From Cladopsammia gracilis (lineage: Eukaryota; Cnidaria; Anthozoa; Scleractinia; Dendrophylliidae): 64,000 nt of DNA. Shown piece by piece: positions 1 through 9,700 of this stretch. The stretch is from contig JAJGOT010000016.1 in NCBI GenBank assembly GCA_022457155.1, forward strand, positions 1,006,001 through 1,070,000. Direction: 5' to 3'. How positions within the stretch are numbered: the stretch's first letter is position 1; every line of letters starts with the position of its first letter. The position numbers were made by a program, and so were the translations under genes. The notes below the pieces were generated by a model. It did no database searches. It was not told where the DNA came from and worked only from the letters and a program-made list of their open reading frames with translations.

Positions 1-224
1 TCGGGAACCAGACCGGTGGCCAGATCAGTGATCGCTAAACCGACGAGAAAGCAAGCGGTAGGAGTGCGGAAGGTTTTAAACGGGTCCTTGTATATCGCCA
101 CCAGGAGAAGGCTATTAGCAAGCACTGTTAACGGGCAAATCACCGCTAGAAATGTCCCGGAGATGAAGAAAGCGGTTCCGAGATTTGCCGGTCCTGTATT
201 AGTTGAATTAGTTGTTGTGTTCAT
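1..224 (-). CDS. Class A (rhodopsin-like) GPCR, N-terminal part, truncated by window edge
   Basis: Read on the minus strand from an ATG at 224-222, the frame is open to position 1 and encodes about 74 residues. The start is a Thr/Asn-rich extracellular stretch (MNTTTNST, with N-x-T/S glycosylation sites). Next comes a hydrophobic TM1 with the conserved Asn in VLANSLLLVAIY, a short loop (KDPFKTFRTPTA), and the first half of TM2 with the class A signature LAITDLATG (Asp at 2.50). The ATG is the first in frame after an upstream TAA, so the start is well chosen. The rest of the receptor lies outside the window. The ligand cannot be inferred. Single-exon class A receptors are greatly expanded in cnidarians, and a second one sits at 18356-19303. 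Confidence 0.8.
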   Translation of the reverse strand, partial: MNTTTNSTNTGPANLGTAFFISGTFLAVICPLTVLANSLLLVAIYKDPFKTFRTPTACFLVGLAITDLATGLVP

Positions 225-1280
225 CCTTGTTGCGGTATTCACTGTACAGTTCGATATTTTATTATAACACTGCGATTAGGCGCATTCAATGGTCTTTGTG
301 TTGAGTTCACACCTGGAACAAGAGATTCCTCTTATTACTTCAGACCTCAATCCTGTACTTTTCTGCTATTCACCGTTTTGTGTTACGTGTGTATCCGGTT
401 GATGTGAGCTAGCCGTTTGTGTATGTGACGTAGAATAGTGTCTCGTTAATTTTAATAATCTGCGACCTTTATCTCACCACCACCACCAACTGATTTTAGT
501 TTCTGTTACTTTAGATTTCACTTCTTTGCTGCTCCATAATTCAGTCACAGTCATGCCGTTTCTCTATGCTTTAGAAGCCAGTGTCTTGTTCAACAAAGCA
601 ATCTCAAGCAAGCGCTCTCGGGCTCTATGGAACTCGGCAAAGCTTGATAATAAAATGAACAATGAGCGTTAGCTACGCCCTCAAATACAGCCCTTAGAAT
701 GCTCAAAGAAAGTCGATGACTGTCGCATTATATATCATTCAATCCACCAAACGCGTTTCTTAGCTACTGTTTCTGTCCTCACTAGCTCGTGTTCTGTTTG
801 ATAATGTCAATTCTTGTCTTGCTTTACTGTTATTTGTTCTTGGGCAAGTCCAGCCTTCTTTAATTTCTTGTTTAGCTTCGCGTTTCTAGTTGAATTTCTC
901 ATTTCAGCTCTTTGTCAATTGTTATTACCCGTGTAGAGTTGTAGGGGGTCCTGTTTTGCTGAATGTCTACACCTGTTATGACATTTGCATGGTTTACAAT
1001 TGTCGTGTTTTGTGCTATTTGCATTGCGGTGCGTAAAGCAATCTTTTATTCTAGTCCAATAATGAAAAAGCCGCCCAAATTGAAAAACGAATTTACCTAC
1101 ACAAAGTTATTTAAATGATCACACTTGAGCATTAATTTATTATAAAGATGAATTTGCATCTTAACGCAAAAATATCAACCGAGGTGATACAAAAATTAAG
1201 ATTTTATTCAGACTCTAAAGCAAGAATCGCCAAGTACGGCACAATAAACAGAACCACAGCAAAATACTGCTTAGTAGTTT
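225..1280. other. Gene-free AT-rich stretch
   Basis: This is the upstream region of the truncated GPCR (minus-strand gene). No open frame with splice sites or recognisable protein similarity is visible on either strand. It should hold the GPCR promoter and 5' UTR, but no single element stands out. Confidence 0.4.
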
Positions 1281-1284
1281 TCAA

Positions 1285-2760
1285 TGGAATGATCACACTT
1301 AAGAATTTCATTCACAGACTTAAAAGTTAGAACCACATTGTAAAGCATAATTACCAGTACCGCAGGAAGGTACTGCTCAGTAGCTTTCAGTTTTTCATTG
1401 GTTAGCAACGCATTAAATTTTTCAAGATTTCACATTAAGAATGGGAGGGTTAGGTTTAGCAAAAGAAGACGAAATACTAGTCATTTATTCTCAACTTGTT
1501 TTAACAATACTAAAGAGCTACGCTTGCGCATCTTAAAAACAGAGTTTTCATTCGTTATCCATGTTAATCACCTTTGTTTCATCATTGTTTTCTGTGGTTA
1601 TCCTTTCTTCGAAATTATTCTTTTTAAGGAAGCTGTCACGCTGAGGCCAAGTTTATTGTGTACGTCCATGAAGTACAATTTTTGCTTTTGAGTCTAGATG
1701 AAATCCCAAGGTGTGACCGCTTAAACGACAGCTACTGAGCAGTGACAGCAATAATTTCCTGTGGTACTGTTTATTACGCTGTACAAGGTGGTTAAAACGT
1801 TTGAGTCTGTGGTTGAAATCTTAAGGTGTGATCATATAAATAAAAGCTACTGAGCAATACTTTCCTGTCAGTGCTGTGCATTATACCGTACACGCAAGTT
1901 TTCTGTGGATGAAATCCTAAAGTGTGACCATTAAAATGAAAGCTACTGAGCAGTAGTCTCGTGTGGTGCTGTTCGTTTCGTGAAACATCACGCAATTATT
2001 TCAGTTTTTATTTTCATTTTTCCGAGCTTGGCCGTTTTCGGGATAAAAAGGGTTTCAATAGCATGACTTACTTTGCGTTTTAAATTCTCTCTTCTGGATG
2101 ACGGACAGTTTCGGCTAATAAAATCGACCAATTCGAAGTGTCCTGTAGATTTTCCTATTTGTGTGTCTGCCGTGGAAACCGTCATTCATGCTAATTTCTC
2201 CCATCCATTATAAATGATACACCAATTTCATTAAGTTTTGCTGCAAAAATTTCCATTTTTAATTGTTAAGTAGGAGCTAATTTTTAGCCGTTTTTTTATT
2301 AAGGAACTAATTAAGCGTTTAGAAAAACGTCTTTCTTTAGTTTTATTTTCTACATTTTAGCTTTCCTTAACGCAGGAAGATTGTGTGTGACGCGGATACT
2401 TTAAACGCGAATACGATGTTTTAACAGCTGATGGATAGGCTTTTAGTTTCAGTTAGAGTTGTTGAATTTTTAAAATCACAAGTTTCAGTTGCAATCGAAT
2501 TTTTAAACCACTACTCAGTACTGAATGTAGATCTAACTTTTTAGTATATGGATGAAATCCTAAAGTGTGACCATTCGAATGAAAGCTACTGAGCAGTATT
2601 TTTCCTGTGGTAACTGTTTATTACGCTGTACAAGGTGGTTTTAAGCGTTTAAAACAGCCGGAATAAAATCCTAAGGTGTGATGATTGTCCACCGAAGTGA
2701 AAGTAGCTACGGAGCTGTACTTTCACGTCCTACCATTGGTTGTTCGATATTTTGCAAAAT
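1285..2760. repeat. Dispersed single copies of the 106-bp repeat, in both orientations
   Basis: One forward unit lies at about 1285-1400, and inverted units at about 1690-1965 and 2545-2760. They share the blocks CACTTTAGGATTTCATCC, CAAAAGTTAGAACCACCTTG, AAAGTACTGCTCAGTAGC and CATTTGAAT (or their complements) with the arrays at 3577, 22845, 24040 and 41570. Short ORFs on these stretches are repeat artefacts. Confidence 0.7.
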
Positions 2761-3098
2761 ACAGTTTGGGAATATTTTAACCATTATGAATTAACGTAAT
2801 TGGGAAGGATAGGGTTGAAAAAAGGTATTGATACAAATTATTTGTTAACCTAGTCAATAAAAATATACCTATTTGAGCTTAGCTTTGTTGCCAAGATGTT
2901 TTTTGGTCATTTTAGAATAGTTTTATTGTCACCAAATAAAAGTTGACAATTATCCGCCTTCTCGCAAATCTAACAAACCTTTGTTTGTTCAGCTCTGCTC
3001 TTGTTTCAAAATTGGGCAAAATATTGTGCTAGTATATCGCTTTTTCGCACCGACCATACAAATATATATCCCTTAGTAACGTAAAGGGTTTTGCAAAA

Positions 3099-3272
3099 AT
3101 GGCTGATGACAGGCGAACTGTTTACTTTGTCTTCACCGATGACGGCTTGCTTTACGGAATTAAATTTCGTCGGTGGCGTTATTTAGTCAACAGAAATGTT
3201 TCTGTCAAGAATCTCCTTTACTGCTGTGTTCGATCGAAATTAAATCTTAATATTGATAATTTGGAGATGTGA
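3099..3272 (+). CDS. Small ORF, 57 aa, unknown; possible orphan first exon
   Basis: The ATG sits in a good initiation context (GCAAAAATGGCTG), about 30 bases after an AT-rich TATA-like run. It encodes MADDRRTVYFVF and a basic, hydrophobic remainder ending in TGA. I recognise no family. It is upstream of, and on the same strand as, the GalT-like exons that begin at 6751, so it could contain their missing first exon. However, no convincing donor site is visible inside it and the frame simply stops. It may be chance. Confidence 0.18.
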   Translation: MADDRRTVYFVFTDDGLLYGIKFRRWRYLVNRNVSVKNLLYCCVRSKLNLNIDNLEM

Positions 3273-3576
3273 AAATTTAAATTATGTGAAAATTGAAATT
3301 ATTGCTTTGTCTTTTGTGCTACAGCTGTCTTGGGTGTCATCAATATTGATGGCTAACGCTACCTGGAGGTTTTAATAATAACTTTCTGAGATGTAATTTA
3401 TGTTATTTAAGTATTGTTTAAAAGACTGTAGCAAAGAATCGATTAATTTTTTTTATTTTTTTACTTCCTTGGGTGCCAACGCAAAAATTTGTCATTTCCC
3501 AAAAAAGTATTTTTAGGAGAGAAAATTGGTCCGTAGCTTTCATCAGGGGTTTCATCGACAGATCAAAAGTGAATGG

Positions 3577-3935
3577 TTACATTTAATGGTTTTATCCACA
3601 CTCAAAAGTTAGAACCATCTTTGTATAGAGCGTGATAAACAGCAACACAGGAAAGTACTGCTCAATAGCTTTCATTTGAATGTCACACTTTAGGATTTCA
3701 TCCACAGACTCAAAAGTTAGAATCACCTTGTACAGCATAATAAACAGTACCACAGGAAAGTATTGCTCAATAGCTTTGATTTGAATGGTCACACTTAAGG
3801 ATTTCATGCACAGACTCAAAAGTTAGAACCACCTTGTACAACATAATAAACAGCACCACAGGAAAGTACTGCTCAATAGCTTTCATTTGAATGGTCACAC
3901 TTTAGGATTTCATCCACAGACTCAAAAGTGAACAC
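3577..3935. repeat. 106-bp tandem repeat array, about 3.3 units
   Basis: Consecutive units of about 106 bp contain CACTTTAGGATTTCATCC, ACTCAAAAGTTAGAACCACC, TAATAAACAGTACCACAGG and TACTGCTCAATAGC. The array decays on the right into the partial repeats GGAAGGTACAGCTCAGTATC and GGGGTAAAGTACTGTTCAGT. No protein is supported, because the unit length is not a multiple of three. Confidence 0.85.
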
Positions 3936-5219
3936 TACCCATATCAGGAAGGTACAGCTCAGTATCTCTGAGAGGGGTAAAGTACTGTTCAGTATCTCTG
4001 AGATTCTTTTTCTTCATAGACTTAATAAGTAACTACTTAGGATCTTATATTAAGAGGGAAATCGTTTGTTATGTACTTTGGCCGTGACTAATTTTATTTT
4101 GTTTGAAAGACAGAGCTAAGCGCTTCGCACTATTTTCTTGATGAATATTAGCGGTATAGTTGATACAGAAATCAGAGCATTTGACAGGGCGATTTGCAAT
4201 TAAGAAACAACCAGACTTTTCACTATGACAGAAGTCAAATATCGCTTGATATATTTTTCATTATATTATTTTTCTTTTGTTTAAAGTGAAGTGCTTTAGT
4301 TAATTCAAAGACGAATCTTGTGATAAGGCGCTTTTGAAATTAAAAACCACAAAGTGATTTTAGAAGGCAAACATTGCGTGTGATTTGAGCTATTTTCGTA
4401 TGACCTTGGAATTATTACGCGTGAACACAACCAAAACAAAAAAGAAGGAAGCGATTTGATTGGTTAAGCGAACTGAGGCAAACCCGCGCGGGTTTTGGTT
4501 GGTTCAGCGAACGCGCAAAGCGAGGCGAACGGATTGCGAGCTAAAAAGTAGGAAAATTTTATTGACATGCTGCACCTCTATGGCACACGCAAAGATACTG
4601 AGATATGGCGCGAAAATAATTTGCGCGCATGCGGAGAAGTGCAGCATGAGTGGTCGCTGAGGGGAGGAGGAAAGGACAAAAAATAATCCTGAACCGAACT
4701 TTTGGGGCATGAACTTCACTCCTTTTTCAGCACTGTGATTGGTCAAGCGAACAAGCCTTTTTCCATATTAGGGATATTTCTAGCGTGAGAACGAGCAACG
4801 CTAAATAAAATGCCGCGAAAATGCCGTTAGCTTGAGAAGCTCGCCGCTGCCCGCCGTTCAAGTTTGCGTCCCGCAGAAACGCCGGCGACGTGTTACGCGA
4901 ACATACAAACATACTTCATCAGTGTTTGTCCAGTCCGTTTCATTGAAATTCTCTGATCCCATGTGGGGGTTGTCCAATACACACGAACAGATACGATTTG
5001 TTAAAGCAATTGGTGTATTGCGATGCAATTCAGCTAGTCTCGGCTCACAGAACGAGGTATACGTGCATTCATTATTGGACTTTGCATTTTAGAGTGCGAA
5101 GACGCAGCAAAACGAGTGCAAATATGACACTTTATTACACTCTTCTGATCGCGCGCTAGGGAAAACACGTTAAAAAATTTAAGGTTCTGGGAGAAAATGA
5201 CTGTCGTGTAATAAACAAC
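3936..5219. other. Gene-free stretch
   Basis: No supported gene. Around 4453-4745 there are GC-richer segments with repeated GATTGGT(T/C)AAGCGAAC motifs facing each other at about 4456 and 4737, suggesting another decayed short inverted-repeat element. The overlapping ORFs on both strands have no recognisable domains. Confidence 0.35.
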
Positions 5220-5338
5220 TTATTCAGCGAAAAGTTGTGTAATACAGCTGGATATTTTTACGAGTCAGTTTCAGTACATGAAAACTGGCTCCCGCGTAAA
5301 TATACCCAGCCGTATTACGCAACTTTTCGCTGAATAAC
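5220..5338. repeat. Hairpin (short inverted repeat)
   Basis: The arm beginning TTATTCAGCGAAAAGTTG (5220) is complementary to the arm ending CAACTTTTCGCTGAATAA (5338), and each arm is about 32 bp. A related sequence without the second arm lies at 12890-13015 (GCGCGCTAGG, then TTTAGCGAAATATTGTGTAAT), so this is a dispersed MITE family. Confidence 0.65.
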
Positions 5339-5358
5339 CTCTAATGTATCAATTCCTC

Positions 5359-6147
5359 AATTCTTGGTTTTCACGTGACGTCATCAAATTCGAAAATCAT
5401 AAATTGTAATGCCTTCTGAATTTATATGTCCACCAGATTGAAGATGACTTAAAAATAAATCTTTTCACAAGTATCCAACCCGGTAGCGTCTTTCGTTTTG
5501 AAAATACAGCATTTTGAATTTCTGACTTTTCACCCTACGTGACACCAACATGGCGTCCGTGACAAAGCTTTTTCCTATGAAACAAGGGCCTCTCCTCGTG
5601 ATTTTTGGCACTTTGGGCAGTTAAAGTATTAGGAATGCATTTTATGCGAATGAATAGTAGTTCACGAGAGAAAAGTAATCGCTTTCAGAGCGAAAGTGAA
5701 GTCCAGATGTTTTTATTGATTTCCGGCGGCCATCTTGGTGCCCCTCGGAGGGGCACCAAGATGGCGTTTCCATACAAAGCTCTGTAAATTTGAGTCGAGT
5801 GCTTCGGCGAATAATTCAACAACGGGATACTGCACAGATCTGAGACTTAGCGAAGTTTTTTATTTGTTACTCATTTATAACATTAAAAATTATTGGCTTC
5901 TTTCACTAAATAGTTTCGATTCTAAAACATATCTTGGTGTCCCTCCGGGATGGCGTTTCCATACAAAGCTCTGTAAATTTGAGTCGAATGCTTCGGCGAA
6001 TAATTCAACAACGGAATATTGCACAGATCTGAGACTTCGTGAAGTTGTTTATTTGTTACTCTTTTATAACATTACAAATTATTGGCTTCCTTCGCTAATT
6101 CGTTTCGATTTTAAAATTTTATGGCGTGACAGTGAAAACCAAGAATT
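5359..6147. mobile_element. MITE with CCTC target duplication and internal 190-bp tandem duplication
   Basis: The terminal inverted repeats are AATTCTTGGTTTTCAC at the left and its complement at the right, flanked by CCTC at 5355-5358 and 6148-6151. Inside, a segment of about 190 bp starting at GATGGCGTTTCCATACAAAG (about 5760 and 5950) is repeated in tandem. This creates the long ORF at 5735-6298, which is therefore not a host gene. No transposase is present, so the element is non-autonomous. Confidence 0.7.
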
Positions 6148-6444
6148 CCTCTCGCGTGTTTATTTGCGTCTCCGGCTCACGTTTAAAGAACGAGTTATAC
6201 TTGCATTTATCAGTTCTTTGTTTCCTCTAGCGTGTTTGTTTTCGTTGCCCACTTCGCTCAAACTGAAACTTTTCACCCCTTTTCAGTGTAAATTTTAATC
6301 AATGGTATGGATCGCGAGGCTGTTTTGACAAATGGTATCCCTTCTTGTGGTGGACATGGTTGAATGACCTTGAATGAATGAAAAATGAATAACTTTATTT
6401 ATGTATCAAATCATCTGGCGTATGGGAAACCCTACGCTAATACT

Positions 6445-6631
6445 CCATTTCCGAGTTGCCTTTAGCCTCTCTATCAAAGCGAGGCTAGGTGCGAAACCTT
6501 TCACATGAAAATGAGTTTTCATTCACATGCAAATAAGTTTTATTTGCATGTGAATGAAAACTTATTTTCATATGAAAGGTTTCGCACCTAGTCTCGCTTT
6601 GATAGAGAGGCTAAAGGCAACTCGGAAATGG
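6445..6631. repeat. Near-perfect 187-bp palindrome
   Basis: Two arms of about 93 bp mirror each other, from CCATTTCCGAGTTGCC at 6445 to GGCAACTCGGAAATGG at 6631. The centre is AAATAAGTTTTATTTGCATG. Only a few mismatches separate the arms, so this is a young foldback. It lies about 120 bp before the first recognised GalT-like exon, probably inside an intron. Confidence 0.85.
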
Positions 6632-6750
6632 CCTATTGGGGACACCTACGAGATTTATTGTCATCTTCAGTTTGCCTAACAATTTAAGACAAGATGAGTG
6701 TAGGCAAAGAGGACGGCAAACTTAATTAACCTTTCATTTTTTTTTTTCAG

Positions 6751-9700
6751 TTGTTAGATGCCATGGAAACGGCTCAAAAGTGGTAAGAGCATTCAAACAT
6801 TCTTACCTGTACCACATCGTAGACAAAATTACTATGCAATAAAACCAGGAGCAAGTGCATTCGTTTTTAACGATTTTTCCCAGTGGTCCATTGCAATCTG
6901 TTCTCACCGGGGCCCTTGCGAACAAGCACCCTAATTTTCCATTACACGGGCTCGCTTGCTTTGGGCAGCGATAGGTGATACCTCAGACCAAAGAGATATA
7001 AATTAAGCTTTCCAGTTCGCGTGTATTCACTCTTCATGAATCGCTGGAGGACTGAAGCGTCGGTGAAAATTAATTACTATTCCGGTTTGAAGACACATAA
7101 ACCATAATAAAAGGATTTCAGTGGAACAATAAATCCGTTATAAAGTGGTTTCACAGATATTACGTGCGGATATTTTACTCTTAGCTCGCGTGAATATAAA
7201 CAAAATACCCAGCTCGAAGAATATCCAAGCGTATTATCTGTTAAACTATCGAATAAGTTAAATGTACTATGACATCTTATTTTTGCTTCACATCTTGCAG
7301 GTTTGGAATGGCACATTCATGGGATAAAAAATATAGCATTCCTCACATCTACTGGGACACATTGCCAAGAGCAAGCGCTAGTCAGATTCACCCTCATTTT
7401 CACGTGACCCTTGCACGTGATCACTATTACGGTGAGTACTGTTGTCACGTGCACACTGACCAGTTCACCAATACCGTTATGAAACAAACGGTACTCCAGA
7501 GGCACACCCAGCCTTTTGCATCTCGTCCGAAATCGGTCACGCAAGATACTCACAGTTCAGTTACACAGGCATTCAACACGCACGTGTATGACACGTTATG
7601 TCACGTGTATGTCACGCTCAGGAAAGAATCATTTCTTGAAGTGAAGTAACAACTACATAAATTATCACCAACTTCCGGTTTCTTGTTTTCAGATTGAAAT
7701 ATTCTGCTCCATTCTCGATTTTTTTGTAAGGATTCTGTCTCAATTCTCATTAATCTGTCGAGAGAAAGGGGGTTCCCGAAGTCCCGGAACCCTCCCCTTG
7801 GTACGCCCAGTGCTACTGAATAACCCCATTTGAATGGTTGAGGATTTCCTCCACAAACTTAAATGCTAGAACCACGTTAGTTATGTTGGTCTTGGCCATT
7901 TCGTTTAATATGTGATGTCTGCTTTTTTGTAGCCAAATGGAATCATCTTCATGCCGCCTCCATGAAATACGCTGAAGATCACAACGGAGAGAACTATTTT
8001 TCAGCGCTTACAAAAGTTAGTAGAGTATGCCGCTTAATTGGTACATAGCAAGACATTCTGAGTTAAAGATAATTGTAATTGCTGAAAGGCATAGAGCGCC
8101 ATACGAAAGTACTGCTCGATAGCTTTAATTTTAATGGTTACACTTCAGTATTTCATTCACAGACTTGTTCGAATCGCGTTATGCAGCCGCATACCCAACT
8201 TATTTGTAACCTGTGTATTTTTTGTCCTTTTCTGTAGATTCACAGTGCCTTAGGTCTTGCAGTGCAGTATGGTAATGCCACCGTCTTGGCGTATTTGGTA
8301 AGGCAACGTTTGCTTTTTGTGTTGGCATATGGTACCTATAATGCAAGTAGTGTAAAAAAAGAAGTATTTGTTTCTGATATTTAAATACTGGTCACGCTTG
8401 ACGGAGCATGGCTGTTACATTTTACTATTTTCTTTTTCAGACACCCACCGCGTCGCACGAAATTATGCTGATTAGTAAGAAGCCGTGTAAGGATCTCTTT
8501 CACCTTCTGTACGACTGTGTAACTGGTACGTCACTTGCGCTATTGGGAGCTACAATAAGACTCAATGTTGTTGATACATCGTCATTGTGAGCCCCCTTTT
8601 CTTCTAGACAAGACCCGTTTTCAGCCCCGCCCCCTTATTCCCAACCCCCAATACCCCACACAATGTTGTGTTTCAGTTTCTCAGGCCTATCACTGCAATC
8701 TTACAACATTGGATGGGGGGACGGGGGTTAATGTAGCAGAGTGTAGTGAATGGAAAGAGATAGTGATAAATATGGTACGAAAACCGCTTTTCGTATACAG
8801 TGTGTCAACTATTTTTTCGCCTATTGTAGGGCTAGTCGACGGAGAGAAACACGCTTGTGCGCGAGAGAAGACAGGACGCCGCACGTCTTTTGGCGGCGGG
8901 GGATTTTCACGCGCGCTTGCGTGTTTCAATCGTTCGACTATCACTGAGAGTATCGATTATTTTACAATAACTCAAGATAATGTGCGTGCTCTGATTGGTC
9001 AATAAGATAATGTGCGTGCTCTGATTGGTCAATAAGATAATGTGCGCTAATAGCTATTGACTGTTATACCGGTAAACCAAATGGGACAATAAAATTCACA
9101 GTTGCAATAAATCTGTGGTGAAGGCCAGAGTACAAAGTTACCCCTAAACGGGTAGAAGATATTTAACGGTAACGTGCGAAAAAGGTTTACGTTCTTTGCT
9201 TGATTAATACGGCCTGCGCTTATGAAGTTGTATTTCAGAATTTACGTAAGAGTAGAAATCGAAACTTAGCATGGTAAAGTATTCATTAGTGGCTCACCAC
9301 TGCCGGAGATGAACCCGGTTTCTGTGGCATATAGCGACTGAGAGAACTACTACTTCCCCCTGGATGGGATGCTAGTCCATCGCAAGGTCACCCCCCAGTA
9401 TTATGTCGCCGGTTCCCATTTATACACCTGGGTGGAGAGAGACAACGTGAAGCAAAGTTTCTTGTCTAAGGAAAAAAAAAACACCACGGCAGAGAACAGG
9501 CTCAAACCACCGACCTTCAGTTTGAAAGCCTAACGCGCTAACCACTACGCCACCGCGCCTACACTACGCCACCGCGCCTACACTACACAACCGCGCCTCC
9601 ACTACGCCACCGCGCCTGCGCAAACGTAGCATAGTTAGATAAAATTGTTTTTATTGTGTCTGCAGCTTTCAGAGATGACATGGAACTGTACGCTCTAAGC

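Noticed and set aside
3592..3819. Repeated peptide ORF on the minus strand
   Set aside because: It derives from the 106-bp repeat, whose unit is not a multiple of three. Other arrays break the frame.
5735..6298. 187-aa plus-strand ORF
   Set aside because: It consists of a duplicated block within a MITE (5359-6147) that lacks any transposase similarity. The two halves of the protein are copies of each other.
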